From VBCG01 sp044226535 (GTDB lineage Bacteria; Pseudomonadota; Gammaproteobacteria; Burkholderiales; Casimicrobiaceae): a stretch of DNA of 64,000 bases. The notes below the pieces were generated by a model that had not been told where the DNA came from, ran no database searches, and worked only from the letters and a program-made list of their open reading frames with translations. Location of the stretch: assembly GCA_044226535.1 (NCBI GenBank), contig JBGAGT010000002.1, positions 124,001 to 188,000 of the forward strand, written 5' to 3'. Numbering within the stretch: the stretch's first letter is position 1; each line of letters starts with the position of its first letter. Below, in pieces: positions 17,444-26,212 of the stretch. The position numbers and the translations under genes were made by a program.

Positions 17444-19372
17444 TCAGCGCGCGCGCTTGCGCGGCCGCCTGGCGCGGCTGTTGCCCTGCGGCGGACGCTT
17501 GGTCGCGTGCTGGCTGCGATGCTGCGCCGGGCCGTTGGCGGCGGTGAGGTTGCGCGCGGTGTTGACCAGCGCGACGTGCGTCAGCGCCTGCGGGAAGTTG
17601 CCGAGCATCATCCGGTTGGCCGGGTCGTACTCCTCGGCGAGGAGTCCGACGTCGTTGCGCAGCTTGAGGAGGCGTCGGAACAGCCGCTCGGCGTCGCGCT
17701 TGCGGCCGGTGAGCGAGAGCGCGTCGGCGAGCCAGAACGAGCAGGGCAGGAACGCGCCCTCGCCGCCGGGCAGGCCGTCCGGCGAGGGGTGCTTGCGGTA
17801 GCGCATCACGAAGCCGTCGCGCACGAGCTCGCGCGCGATCGCATCGACGGTGGCGCGTATGCGCTTGTCGTGCGGCGGCAGGAAGCCGACGATCGGCATG
17901 AGCAGCAGCGACGCGTCGAGTTCGCTGGAGCCGTAGTGCTGGACGAACGTGCCGCGCGTCGCGTTGAAGCCGTGCGCGCAGACGTCGCGGTGGATGCGCG
18001 CGCGCGCCGCCTTCCAGCGCGCATCCGCGCCGGGCAGCCCGAACTTCTCGGCGGTGCGGATCGCACGGTCCATCGCCACCCACGCCATCACCTTCGAGTG
18101 CGTGAAGTGCTGCGGCGCGCCACGCATCTCCCAGATGCCGTGGTCGGGGTCGCGCCAGTGGCCCTCGACGAAATCGAGCAGCACCCGCTCGAACTCCCAG
18201 GCGTCGTCGTACTGCGCGAGCCCGGCTTCGCGACCGACGTAGAGCGCGTCGATCACCTCGCCGTAGATGTCGAGCTGGAATTGCGTGGCGGCGGCGTTGC
18301 CGATGCGCACCGGCGCCGAGCGCGCGTAGCCCGGTAGCCACGCGAGCTCGGCCTCGCCGAACAGGCGCTCGCCGGCGACGCCGTACAGCACGCACAGGTC
18401 CTGCGGGCGGCCGGCTGCCGCGCGCAGCAGCCACTCCCGCCACGCGCGCGCCTCGTCGCGGTAGCCGGCGAGCAACAGCGCGTAGAGCGTGAACGTCGCG
18501 TCGCGCAGCCAGCAGAAGCGGTAGTCCCAGTTGCGCACGCTGCCGATGCGTTCCGGCAGCGACGTCGTCGGCGCCGCGACCATGCCGCCGGTGGGCGCGT
18601 AGGTGAGCGCCTTCAGCACCATCAGCGAGGAACGCACCGCTTGCTCATAGGTGCCGCGATAGCTGCACTGCGCGCAGAACGCGCGCCAGCGGGAAAGCGT
18701 GCCCTCGAGCGCGGCCTCGCCGTCGAGCGGCGTGGGACGCGGCCGGTGCGAGCGCGACCAGGTCATGACCATGGGCACGCGCTGGCCGGCATGCACGGTG
18801 AACCGGCCGCGCGTGCTGTAGCCCTCGCCGTGCAGCTCGACCGGGGTGCGCAGCTCCACCGCATCGGGGCCGGCGATCGCGACCAGCGTGTGGCCGAAGC
18901 GCCGCACCCAGGGCACCACCGCGCCGTAGCCGAAGCGCAGCGTGAACTCGACCTCCATCGGCACGCTGCCCCGCACGCCCTCGACGATGCGCACGATGTC
19001 GGTGCGGTCCTCGTCGAGCGGCATGAAGTCGACGAGCCGCACCGTGCCCTCGGCCGTGTGCATCTCCGTCTCGAGCACCAGCGCATCGTCGGCGTAGCGG
19101 CGTACGACGCGGCGGAGCTCGCCGCGCGGGGCGATGCGCCAGCGGCCGTTGTCGCGGTCGCCGAGCAGCGCGGCGAAGGCCGCGGGGGAATCGAAGCGCG
19201 GCATGCAGCACCAGTCGAGCGAGCCCTGCCGGCTCACCAGCGCGGCGGTACGCGTGTTGCCGATCAGCGCGTAGTCCTCGATGGCGGTCGTCGCGTCACG
19301 CGCTGAGGCACCCGCACGGCCCGGCCGCCGATGCCCCTCCCGCTCCGCCCCCGCCGCCGCGCTGCGTGCCAT
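17444..19372 (-). CDS. glycoside hydrolase family 15 protein (glucoamylase/trehalase-like)
   Basis: A 642-aa GH15 enzyme without signal peptide. Residues 30-60 carry the family opening (IEDYALIGNTRTAALVSRQGSLDW) and an N-terminal beta domain, followed by the (alpha/alpha)6 barrel with RNWDYRFCWLRDATFTL, WEMRGAPQHFTHSKVMAW and the catalytic-base region EEYDPANRMMLGNFPQALTH. Such proteins hydrolyse terminal glucose from maltodextrins or trehalose in the cytoplasm. The last 30 residues are Arg/Lys/Gln-rich and probably disordered. It stands alone, convergent with the arylsulfatase gene and divergent from the esterase. Confidence 0.92.
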   Translation of the reverse strand: MARSAAAGAEREGHRRPGRAGASARDATTAIEDYALIGNTRTAALVSRQGSLDWCCMPRFDSPAAFAALLGDRDNGRWRIAPRGELRRVVRRYADDALVLETEMHTAEGTVRLVDFMPLDEDRTDIVRIVEGVRGSVPMEVEFTLRFGYGAVVPWVRRFGHTLVAIAGPDAVELRTPVELHGEGYSTRGRFTVHAGQRVPMVMTWSRSHRPRPTPLDGEAALEGTLSRWRAFCAQCSYRGTYEQAVRSSLMVLKALTYAPTGGMVAAPTTSLPERIGSVRNWDYRFCWLRDATFTLYALLLAGYRDEARAWREWLLRAAAGRPQDLCVLYGVAGERLFGEAELAWLPGYARSAPVRIGNAAATQFQLDIYGEVIDALYVGREAGLAQYDDAWEFERVLLDFVEGHWRDPDHGIWEMRGAPQHFTHSKVMAWVAMDRAIRTAEKFGLPGADARWKAARARIHRDVCAHGFNATRGTFVQHYGSSELDASLLLMPIVGFLPPHDKRIRATVDAIARELVRDGFVMRYRKHPSPDGLPGGEGAFLPCSFWLADALSLTGRKRDAERLFRRLLKLRNDVGLLAEEYDPANRMMLGNFPQALTHVALVNTARNLTAANGPAQHRSQHATKRPPQGNSRARRPRKRAR

Positions 19373-19415
19373 GGTCGTTGGTCAACCTGCCGCGCCGAGG
19401 GTTCCGCTCCAGGCC

Positions 19416-19440
19416 GTCATCCCGGCGAAAGCGGGGACCC
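19416..19440. repeat. single copy of the dispersed palindromic repeat
   Basis: GTCATCCCGGCGAAAGCGGGG followed by ACCC lies in the 130-bp divergent space between the GH15 and esterase genes. A TAAAAT hexamer at 19457-19462 just downstream may be the esterase -10 element. Confidence 0.7.
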
Positions 19441-19502
19441 GCGCGGTGCCACCGCGTAAAATCCCATGCCTCGCCGCCCTCGCGGCGCCCATGCCGCCCG
19501 CC

Positions 19503-20171
19503 ATGACCGAAGCCCTCGCACCCATCCAGATCGAAACCGCCCCCTCGCCGGATGCCGCGGTGATCTGGCTGCACGGCCTGGGCGACGACGGGCGGGGCTG
19601 GTCGGACATCGTGCGCCAGCTCCCGCTGCCCGCCGGCGCGGCGATCCGCTTCGTGTTCCCGCACGCGCCGATGATGCCGGTGAGCATCAACAACGGCATG
19701 CGCATGCGCGCCTGGTACGACATCAAGGCGGCCAACCTCAACGAGCGCGCCGACCTCGACGGCGTGCGCGCCTCGCAGGCCCTGCTCGAGGGCATGATCG
19801 ACGCGCAGAAGGCGCGTGGCATCGCCGAGGGGCGCATCGTGCTCGCGGGCTTTTCGCAGGGCGGGGCGATCGCGCTGTATGCCGGCTTGCGGCACCCCGC
19901 GAGGCTGGCGGGCATCGTCGCGCTGTCGACCTACCTGATCGGCGGGGCGCAGCTCGCCGCCGAGGCCTCGCCCGCGAATCGCGACATCCCCATCTTCATG
20001 GCGCACGGCCTGTACGACCCTGTCGTGCAGCTCGCCTGGGCGCAGGGCTCGCGCGCGGCGCTGGAGCAGGCGGGCTACACCGTCGAGTGGCACAGCTATC
20101 CGATGGAACACTCGGCGACGCTGGAGGAGGTGGCCGAGATCGGGCGCTTCCTCGGGCGCGTGCTCGCCTGA
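19503..20171 (+). CDS. carboxylesterase/phospholipase family alpha/beta hydrolase
   Basis: A 222-aa serine hydrolase of the EstB/acyl-protein thioesterase family. The nucleophile is S118 in GFSQGG; the acid is in HGLYDPVV and the histidine in YPMEHSA. The oxyanion region is WLHGLGDDG near residue 24. The family length is about 220 aa, which supports ATG 19503 over in-frame ATGs upstream (19491, 19466). It is cytoplasmic and hydrolyses short-chain esters. The next gene starts 7 bp after its stop, so they form an operon. Confidence 0.9.
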   Translation: MTEALAPIQIETAPSPDAAVIWLHGLGDDGRGWSDIVRQLPLPAGAAIRFVFPHAPMMPVSINNGMRMRAWYDIKAANLNERADLDGVRASQALLEGMIDAQKARGIAEGRIVLAGFSQGGAIALYAGLRHPARLAGIVALSTYLIGGAQLAAEASPANRDIPIFMAHGLYDPVVQLAWAQGSRAALEQAGYTVEWHSYPMEHSATLEEVAEIGRFLGRVLA

Positions 20172-20178
20172 GGCGTCG

Positions 20179-21315
20179 ATGAAGGCGCGCGGGTCTTTCG
20201 TCGCGACGCGGCTCGCGACCGGCGTGCGCATCGCCATCGCCGCGTGGCTCGCGGTGCTCAGCGCCTTCCCCGCTGCCGCCGACGAGCCCGACCCCGTGCC
20301 GCGCGACGGCTTCCTGCGCGTCACGCACAAGGTCGCCGACCACGTCTGGCTGATCGAGCGCCCGGTGTCGATCGACGCGCCCTACGAGGGCAATTCGATC
20401 GTGTTCGAGCAGAAGGACGCGCTGGTGGTGGTCGACGCGGGCGGCGCGCCGGTGTCGGGGCGTTACATCGTCGAGGCGATCGCGGCGATCTCGCCCAAGC
20501 CCGTGCGCACCCTCGTCTATACGCACTACCACGGCGACCACAACCTGGGCGCCGGCGCCTTCGTCGCGCGCTGGCCGGGCCTGACCATCGTGTCGACGGC
20601 CGCGACGCGCGCCAGCATGACCGGCAAGCCGATGGCCTACATCCAGCGCTACGGCGAGGACTACGCCGGTGCCGTCGCGGCGGCGCGGCGCAATGCGCAG
20701 TCGCCCAAGGCCTCGCCGTCGATGCGCGCGGGCTGGCGCGAGTACGTGGAGACCGGCGACAGCATGGTCGCCGCCTATCGCCAGCTCGAGGCCTGGCCCG
20801 CGGGCCTCACCTTCACCGATCGGCTGACGCTCGAGGACGACGAGGTGCCGCTGGAGGTGATGTTCCTCGGCCTCGCCAACACCGACGGCGACGCCGTGGT
20901 GTTCGCGCCGCGCCAGCGCGTGGTCGCGAGCGGCGACATCGTCGTGGCGCCGCTGCCCTACGCCTCGGCGAGCTACCCGGCGTCCTGGATCGGCGTGCTC
21001 GACCGGCTCAAGGCGCTGGACTTCGCGACGCTGGTGCCAGGGCACGGCGAGGTGCAGCACGACCGCGCCTATGTCGACGCGGTGCAGGGGCTGCTCCGCG
21101 CGATCGTGGCGCAGGTCGTGCCGCTGGCGCGCGAAGGGGTGCCGCTCGACGAGGTGAGGAAGCGCGTCGACGTCGCGGCGCTGCGCGCGTCCTTCACCGG
21201 CGGCGACGACTGGCGCGGCTTCCTGTTCGACAACTTCTTCCTCAACGCCGCCGTGTCCAACGCCTGGCGCGAGGCGCGCGGCGAGCCCATCCGCCAGGGG
21301 ATCGACGGCGGCTGA
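20179..21315 (+). CDS. exported metallo-beta-lactamase-fold hydrolase
   Basis: A 378-aa protein with a signal peptide (hydrophobic stretch RIAIAAWLAVLSAFP, cleavage near AAADEP). The zinc motif is H116-Y-H-G-D-H121, with later ligands in VASGDIVV and VPGHGEV. The pattern NSIVFEQKDALVVVDAGG is typical of quinoprotein relay-type and alkylsulfatase-like MBL proteins. It lacks the long C-terminal SCP2 domain of alkylsulfatases, so a link with the sulfatases to the left is not supported by sequence. It forms an operon with the esterase. Confidence 0.88.
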   Translation: MKARGSFVATRLATGVRIAIAAWLAVLSAFPAAADEPDPVPRDGFLRVTHKVADHVWLIERPVSIDAPYEGNSIVFEQKDALVVVDAGGAPVSGRYIVEAIAAISPKPVRTLVYTHYHGDHNLGAGAFVARWPGLTIVSTAATRASMTGKPMAYIQRYGEDYAGAVAAARRNAQSPKASPSMRAGWREYVETGDSMVAAYRQLEAWPAGLTFTDRLTLEDDEVPLEVMFLGLANTDGDAVVFAPRQRVVASGDIVVAPLPYASASYPASWIGVLDRLKALDFATLVPGHGEVQHDRAYVDAVQGLLRAIVAQVVPLAREGVPLDEVRKRVDVAALRASFTGGDDWRGFLFDNFFLNAAVSNAWREARGEPIRQGIDGG

Positions 21316-21434
21316 GCGCCGTCATCCGCGTGCTTGGTTATCCCCGCGAAAGCGGGAACCCACGCCTTGGTCATCCCCGCGAAAGCGGGGACCCACGCTT
21401 TGGATTCCCGCTTCCGCGGGAATGACGGTGACGG
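21316..21434. repeat. three copies of the dispersed palindromic repeat between convergent genes
   Basis: Copies at about 21336-21362 and 21370-21395 read on the plus strand, and 21402-21426 reads on the minus strand. They fill the space between the MBL gene and the convergent small regulator, where they may serve as a two-way terminator. Confidence 0.8.
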
Positions 21435-21614
21435 CTACTGCCGTTTCGGCGGCGACGCGTCGGCGCGGGGGAGGGCGCCGCGCGCCTTCAGCGCATCGCG
21501 CAGCAGGAACTCGATCTGCGCGTTGACGCTGCGGAGCTCGCGCTGGGCGAGCGACTCGAGCGCCTCCCAGAGCGCGGGATCCATGCGCAGCAGGAAGGCC
21601 TTGCGCTCGGCCAC
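21435..21614 (-). CDS. 59-aa ribbon-helix-helix (Arc-like) DNA-binding protein
   Basis: A short gene from GTG at 21614 to TAG at 21435. The protein reads MAERKAFLLRMDPALWEALE, then SLAQRELRSVNAQIEFLLRDAL and a Lys/Arg/Pro tail. The N-terminal strand (KAFLLRM) followed by two helices with the turn RSVNAQIE is the Arc/MetJ ribbon-helix-helix pattern. It starts 3 bp after the stop of the DUF1648-like gene and is the last gene of a three-gene operon with an SPFH protein. It is the natural candidate to bind the palindrome inside that operon's promoter (23124-23136). Confidence 0.75.
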   Translation of the reverse strand: MAERKAFLLRMDPALWEALESLAQRELRSVNAQIEFLLRDALKARGALPRADASPPKRQ

Positions 21615-21617
21615 GGC

Positions 21618-22115
21618 TCAGCCCCGCCAGCGCAGCCGGTGCAGCAGCGCGGCGGTCCACACCAGCATCGCGCCAATGAACACGCCGACCACCGCGCCCA
21701 GCAGCACCACGTCGAGCCGGGGCGGCTGGCGCAGGTTGGCCTGCAGCAGCACGAGGTGCGCCGCGGCGATCGACAGGGTGACGATGATGGCGCCCACGGC
21801 GCCGCGCACGGCGAGCACGTCGAGGGCTTCCTCGCGGCGCGGCGAGTCGAGCCAGGCGCGCAGGTTCGGCAGGTTGAGGAACTGCGGCGCGACGCGCGGC
21901 AGCGCACCCATCGCGAGCAGCAGGGCGACGGGCGGCGTGATGGCCAGCGCCAGCATCACCAGTGCATAGTCGACGCGGGGCTGGAACCCGGCGGCGACGC
22001 CGCCCGCGACGAAATGCGAGGCGACCATCGGCGGAAGCGCCGGCGACGTCGCGGCGATGATCGCCGCCGAGGCGAGGATCGCCGCGATGGCTAGGGCGAC
22101 GGCGATGCGCGGCAC
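21618..22115 (-). CDS. DUF1648-like membrane protein
   Basis: A 165-aa protein with about four membrane segments (residues 5-25, 50-70, 105-130, 135-160). The segment LPPMVASHFVAGG after the first helix matches the DUF1648 pattern (proline-rich turn, then HF and a glycine). The start is GTG at 22115, 10 bp after the SPFH stop. Proteins of this type are often encoded beside small regulators and membrane stress proteins; the biochemical role is not known. Confidence 0.7.
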   Translation of the reverse strand: MPRIAVALAIAAILASAAIIAATSPALPPMVASHFVAGGVAAGFQPRVDYALVMLALAITPPVALLLAMGALPRVAPQFLNLPNLRAWLDSPRREEALDVLAVRGAVGAIIVTLSIAAAHLVLLQANLRQPPRLDVVLLGAVVGVFIGAMLVWTAALLHRLRWRG

Positions 22116-22125
22116 GGCGGGCCCG

Positions 22126-23070
22126 TTAGCCGTTGTACAGCGTGCCGGTGTTGACGACGGGCTGCACCTCGCTGTCGGCGCACAGCACCGTCATCAGGTT
22201 CGAGACCATCGCGGCGCGGCGCTCCGGATCGAGGTCGACGACGTTCTTGGCCGAGAGCTCGGACAGCGCCATCTCGACCATCGACACCGCGCCGTGCACG
22301 ATCTTGTGGCGCGCGGCGATGATCGCCTCGGCCTGCTGGCGGCGCAGCATCACCTGCGCGATCTCGGGCGCGTAGGCGAGGTGGGTGAGGCGCGACTCCT
22401 CGACCACCACGCCGGCCTGGTCGAGGCGGTCCTGCAGCTCGTGCACCAGCGCGCGCGCCACCACGTCGCCGCTGCCGAGGAGCGTCGCGGCGGGACGCGG
22501 CACGGCCGCGCCCGGGGGCAGCGGGTCGCCGAGGCCTTCGTCGCTGTCGTAGGCGAAGGACGAGGCGAGGTGGCGCACGGCCGCCTCGCTTTGCACGTGC
22601 ACGAATTTCTCGTAGTCGTCGACATCGAAGGCCGCCCTGGCGGTGTCGTCGACGTGCCAGACCACCACCGCGCCGATCTCGATGGGGTTGCCGCGCGAAT
22701 CGTTGACCTTGAGGCGCTCGCCGTTGAGGTTTCGCGCGCGCAGCGAGATCTTGCGGCGGGTATAGAAAGGATTGGTCGCGCGCAGCCCCGGGATGCGCGA
22801 GCTGCCGCGGTAGGCGCCGAAGAGCTGCATGATCGCCGCCTCCTTGGGCTGCAGCGTGTACAGCCCCGCCAGCAGCAGCACGCCGGCGATCATGGCGACG
22901 ACGTCGAGGGCAAGCAGCGCAGGCTGGAAGCCGTGCGCGAGGATGCCGGCGACGAGATGCCAGGCAGCCCCGGCGATCAACGCGAGGCCGATCCCGAGGG
23001 CGACGAAGCCGTTGTAGCTCGGGGCATGCGTTTCGGTGTGCGTACCGGTGCGGATCGTGGGAGCGGCCAT
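22126..23070 (-). CDS. SPFH/Band 7 domain protein
   Basis: A 314-aa stomatin/prohibitin-type protein. Two hydrophobic segments (residues about 20-42 and 50-68) are followed by the Band 7 core (LQPKEAAIMQLFGAYRGSSRIPGLRATNPFYTRR region, then ISLRARNLNGERLKVNDSRGNPIEIGAVVVWHV). The C-terminal part has a helical stretch with EIAQVMLRRQQAEAIIAAR. Such proteins scaffold membrane microdomains. ATG at 23070 starts the operon SPFH-DUF1648-like-RHH. Its promoter carries an operator (23120-23147). Confidence 0.9.
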   Translation of the reverse strand: MAAPTIRTGTHTETHAPSYNGFVALGIGLALIAGAAWHLVAGILAHGFQPALLALDVVAMIAGVLLLAGLYTLQPKEAAIMQLFGAYRGSSRIPGLRATNPFYTRRKISLRARNLNGERLKVNDSRGNPIEIGAVVVWHVDDTARAAFDVDDYEKFVHVQSEAAVRHLASSFAYDSDEGLGDPLPPGAAVPRPAATLLGSGDVVARALVHELQDRLDQAGVVVEESRLTHLAYAPEIAQVMLRRQQAEAIIAARHKIVHGAVSMVEMALSELSAKNVVDLDPERRAAMVSNLMTVLCADSEVQPVVNTGTLYNG

Positions 23071-23119
23071 CTTGGATTCCCTTTGCTGGGCGGCGCGGAA
23101 TGCGCCTGGCGATAGCGAG

Positions 23120-23147
23120 ATGATATCACTGTGATAGACGATGTCAA
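23120..23147 (-). promoter_or_regulatory. SPFH operon promoter with operator in the spacer
   Basis: Reading the minus strand: TTGACA (complement of 23142-23147), 16-bp spacer, TATCAT (complement of 23120-23125). The plus-strand sequence TATCACTGTGATA (23124-23136) is a perfect 6+1+6 inverted repeat lying across the spacer and -10 element, so a bound protein would block RNA polymerase. The operon's own ribbon-helix-helix protein is the simplest candidate. Confidence 0.65.
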
Positions 23148-23168
23148 GACAGGGGCCCGGGTGCGCCG

Positions 23169-24416
23169 CTATCGCCTGCGGCGACGCGGCCGCGCAGGCA
23201 GGGGGCCTCCCCGATCGACCAGCCAGTCCCGCATGTGCTCGTACACGGAACGGCTGGAGAGCAGGTCGAGGTGACCGGTCCCGTAGGCGATCCATTGCCT
23301 TGCCGGGTCGATGCCGACCGCCATGGCAGGGTCGTCGTGCCAGCCGAGGGCACTGGCGACGGGCACGAGGCCATCGCCGCGGGCCTTGCCGCCGCGCGCG
23401 GGTGCGGCCTTGCTCAGGCTGCCGGCGATGGCGAACGCCGGGACCCCCACGGGCAGTGGTCGTCGATGGCGCGAATGGCCCGGGCGCGCACTGCGATCAC
23501 CTTCCTGCCGGTCGTGGTCCAGCACAAGACCGTGGCGCAGGTCCGTGATGCCGGCGCTTCGGAGCTGGCTGAGCCGCGCGAAGGCAACGGTGTACGGGCT
23601 CGCGCTGAACAGCATGTCGACACCATGCCCGCCGCGCTCCAGGGGCGCGCCATGGTGCGGCGTGCCGACGAAGACCAGCGCGCGCAGGAGGCGCACCCAT
23701 TGGTGCCCGGCGCGCTCGCCGGCCGCGCAGGCGCTGCGCATGACGAGCCCGCCCATGCTATGGCCGACGAGGGTCAGTTCGCGAAGCGGCACGGGCCAGG
23801 CTGCCACCATCCGCTCGAGCAACGCTGCCAATTCCGCGCCGTTGGTCGAGATGTGGCGCCCGCTGTTGTAACGCAGGTAGACGGCATCCGCGTGCAGGTC
23901 ACGCGCAAGGCTCTGCCCGTGATCGTGGTCCTCCCGCCTCCACATCCCGTCGCTCATGCAAAGCCCGTGCACCAAGATCACCACGCGCTCGCGTGGTTGC
24001 GGCAGGATCTGCGCGATCTGCCTGCGCTCGAGGCGCAGCGCCACGCCGCCGACGCGCAATTGCATCGGGATCGCCAGCGGATTGCGGCTGGCCTCCAGGT
24101 GATCTCCGAGCACGCCATTGACGACGGACAGCACGGCGTCGCGCCCCGGGACGGCGGGCGCTCCGGCGAGCAGCGGCTCGAGCGGCCGGAGGACGAAGTC
24201 GATGGTGCTGCCCACGACGCGGGTGACCCCGCGCACGCTGCGATATACGAATCCGGTGATTCCACGCGTCGGGCCGGGCGTTGCGCGCCCGATGACGCGA
24301 GGCCGCGTGGCGATGTTGTGGTGCATCGTCTCGACGACGTCGGTGACGATCAGGGTGAGATCGACGGCGAGGCGGCTGGCGCCGCGCACGTCCGCGAGCG
24401 GTGAAGGCTTGCCCAT
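23169..24416 (-). CDS. lipase-like alpha/beta hydrolase
   Basis: A 415-aa hydrolase. After about 150 residues of N-terminal extension (DVRGASRLAVDLTLIVTDVVETMHH...) comes the alpha/beta core: HG oxyanion loop in VVILVHGLCMSDGMW, nucleophile elbow GHSMGG, then GTPHHGAPLERGG, and a C-terminal GTGHLDLLSS histidine. The arrangement is that of triacylglycerol-lipase/PGAP1-like esterases. The start at 24416 (MGKPSPLADVRGA) was preferred to 24473 because the family opening follows directly. It is Arg-rich at the extreme C-terminus. It is transcribed alone towards the SPFH operon promoter. Confidence 0.85.
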   Translation of the reverse strand: MGKPSPLADVRGASRLAVDLTLIVTDVVETMHHNIATRPRVIGRATPGPTRGITGFVYRSVRGVTRVVGSTIDFVLRPLEPLLAGAPAVPGRDAVLSVVNGVLGDHLEASRNPLAIPMQLRVGGVALRLERRQIAQILPQPRERVVILVHGLCMSDGMWRREDHDHGQSLARDLHADAVYLRYNSGRHISTNGAELAALLERMVAAWPVPLRELTLVGHSMGGLVMRSACAAGERAGHQWVRLLRALVFVGTPHHGAPLERGGHGVDMLFSASPYTVAFARLSQLRSAGITDLRHGLVLDHDRQEGDRSARPGHSRHRRPLPVGVPAFAIAGSLSKAAPARGGKARGDGLVPVASALGWHDDPAMAVGIDPARQWIAYGTGHLDLLSSRSVYEHMRDWLVDRGGPLPARPRRRRR

Positions 24417-24645
24417 GCGTGACCCCCGGTACGCGAACTCCCGGTGCTCCGGGACCGGCAAGCTTCTCATCAATCCGATCGCGTGTCAGCGGCGCGAGCG
24501 CCGCGCATCGCCCGCGGTTGCCGCAAAAAAAAGGCCGGGCTGCCAATTTTGACAGCCCGGGCCGTTACGACGGCGTTGAAAAGAGACTCACGACTCGTAC
24601 TGCAAAACACCCACTACAACTTCGGTCCACCCACTACAACTTCGG
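24417..24645. other. 229-bp gap after htrA
   Basis: Contains an intrinsic terminator for the minus strand (24525-24563) and a tandem 20-bp duplication at the htrA 3' end (24611-24647). No gene is seen in the remainder, which must also carry the promoter for the lipase-like gene. Confidence 0.6.
24525..24563 (-). terminator. intrinsic terminator of the htrA transcript
   Basis: On the minus strand a GC-rich stem (about 10 bp, CCCGGGCTG / CAGCCCGG core) with a 10-nt loop is followed by eight T residues (A-run at 24525-24532 on the plus strand). It lies about 85 nt beyond the htrA stop. Confidence 0.85.
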
Positions 24646-24647
24646 TC
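24611..24647. repeat. tandem 20-bp duplication touching the htrA stop
   Basis: CCACTACAACTTCGGTC occurs at 24611-24627 and again at 24631-24647, a 20-bp period. The second copy overlaps the first two bases of the htrA stop codon complement (24646-24648). Confidence 0.8.
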
Positions 24648-26136
24648 AGCCGATCTTCACCGGCACGAAGATCCTCGCGTCGTCGCGCTGGATCAGCAGC
24701 GCGACGGTCTTGCCCGCCTTGGCGACGAGCTCGCTCAACTGCGTGGGCGAGGTCACCGGCGTGCGGTTGATCGACAGGATCACGTCGCCCGCCTTCACGC
24801 CCGCGTTGGCGGCCGGGCCCGCGACGTCCTCGACGACGAGGCCGTGGTCGAGCTCGGCGTCCTTCTTTTCCGCGCTGGTCAGCGGACGGACCGCGACGCC
24901 GAGCTTGGCGCCCTTGGCGGGCGACTCGTCGTTCATCGCGACCTTCTCGCCGCCGCGCGAGCCGAGCGTGGCCTCGAGCGTCTTGCTCTTGCCGTCGCGG
25001 AACACCTCGATGCTCACGTCCTTGCCGGGCTGCGCCGACGACACCAGCGGGGGCAGGTCGCCCGAGCGCGTGACGGGCTTGCCGTCGAAGGCGACGATCA
25101 CGTCACCCGGCTCGACGCCGGCCTTGGCGGCGGGGCCGCCCTTCTCGACGCTGCCGACGAGGGCACCCGCGGGCGACTTCATGCCGAAGTCGTCGGCCAG
25201 CGCCTGCGTCACTTCCTGCACCGTCACGCCAAGCTTGCCGTGGCTGACCTTGCCGTTCTTGACGATCTGGTCCTTGACGTTCATCGCCACGTCGATGGGG
25301 ATGGCGAACGACAGGCCCTGGTAGCCGCCCGAGCGGCTGTAGATCTGCGAGTTGATGCCGATCACCTCGCCGGCGAGGTTGAACAGCGGGCCGCCCGAGT
25401 TGCCGGGGTTCACCGCTGCGTCGGTCTGGATGAAGGGCACCACCGAGTCGCCCGGGAGCGCGCGCGACTTGGCGCTGATGATCCCCGAGGTCACGGTGTT
25501 CTCGAGGCCGAAGGGCGCGCCGATGGCGACGACCCATTCGCCCACGCGGGCCTTGCTCGAATCGCCGATGGGCACCACGGTGAGGTCCTTGGCGTCGACC
25601 TTGAGCACGGCCACGTCGGTCGTCTTGTCGACGCCGAGCACCTTGGCGGTGTACTCGCGGCGGTCCTGGAACTTGACGGTCACCTCGTCCGCGCCGTCGA
25701 CGACGTGCGCGTTGGTGAGGATGATGCCGGAGGGATCGACCACGAAGCCCGAGCCGAGCCCGCGCGAGGGGCCCTGCGAGGGCGCGTCTTCATCGTCGCC
25801 GTCGGGGGCGCCGGGCATGCCGGGCATGTTGCGGAACCACGGCGGGAGCTGGTCGAGCTGGGGATTGCGACCGCGCGCCGCGGTCTTCCTGGCGAGCTTC
25901 TCCGTGCTGATCTCGACCACAGCCGGGCCCTGCTTGGCGACGAGGTCGGCGAAGTTGGGCAGCGCCATGCCGTAGGCGGGCGCGGACGGCGTCGTCGTCG
26001 CGGCCGCCACGACGGCGGCGGGCGCGGCGTTCGCCGTGGCGGCGGCGCCATAGTGATCGGCGATCAACGCACCGCCGGTGAACGCACCGGCCACGGCGAG
26101 CGCGACCAGCGTGCGATTGAACTTGAGCGAGGGCAT
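24646..26136 (-). CDS. periplasmic serine protease Do, HtrA/DegP/MucD
   Basis: A 496-aa envelope protease/chaperone. An N-terminal hydrophobic leader (LVALAVAGAFTGGALIA) exports it. The catalytic triad is H144 (TNAHVVDGADE), D174 (TTDVAVLKV) and S247 (GNSGGPL). Two PDZ domains follow (GVEPGDVIVAFDGKPV and GVKAGDVILSINRTPV). ATG at 26136 has AGGAGA 6-11 nt upstream. It is downstream of a two-component system on the same strand, and a CTTAA-N6-CTTAA box (26213-26228) lies in its promoter region, suggesting direct control by that response regulator. It degrades or refolds misfolded periplasmic proteins. Confidence 0.94.
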   Translation of the reverse strand: MPSLKFNRTLVALAVAGAFTGGALIADHYGAAATANAAPAAVVAAATTTPSAPAYGMALPNFADLVAKQGPAVVEISTEKLARKTAARGRNPQLDQLPPWFRNMPGMPGAPDGDDEDAPSQGPSRGLGSGFVVDPSGIILTNAHVVDGADEVTVKFQDRREYTAKVLGVDKTTDVAVLKVDAKDLTVVPIGDSSKARVGEWVVAIGAPFGLENTVTSGIISAKSRALPGDSVVPFIQTDAAVNPGNSGGPLFNLAGEVIGINSQIYSRSGGYQGLSFAIPIDVAMNVKDQIVKNGKVSHGKLGVTVQEVTQALADDFGMKSPAGALVGSVEKGGPAAKAGVEPGDVIVAFDGKPVTRSGDLPPLVSSAQPGKDVSIEVFRDGKSKTLEATLGSRGGEKVAMNDESPAKGAKLGVAVRPLTSAEKKDAELDHGLVVEDVAGPAANAGVKAGDVILSINRTPVTSPTQLSELVAKAGKTVALLIQRDDARIFVPVKIG

Positions 26137-26212
26137 CGAGAGTCTCCTGTTGTCGTCAGTCGCGGCACCCGGAATGGGTGCCACGCTTCGATGCCAACGA
26201 TAGGACCGGAAA

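Noticed and set aside
20179..21315. Alkylsulfatase, as a third sulfur-ester enzyme
   Set aside because: The MBL fold and THYHGDH motif fit, but the long C-terminal domains of alkylsulfatases are missing, and it pairs with an esterase gene.
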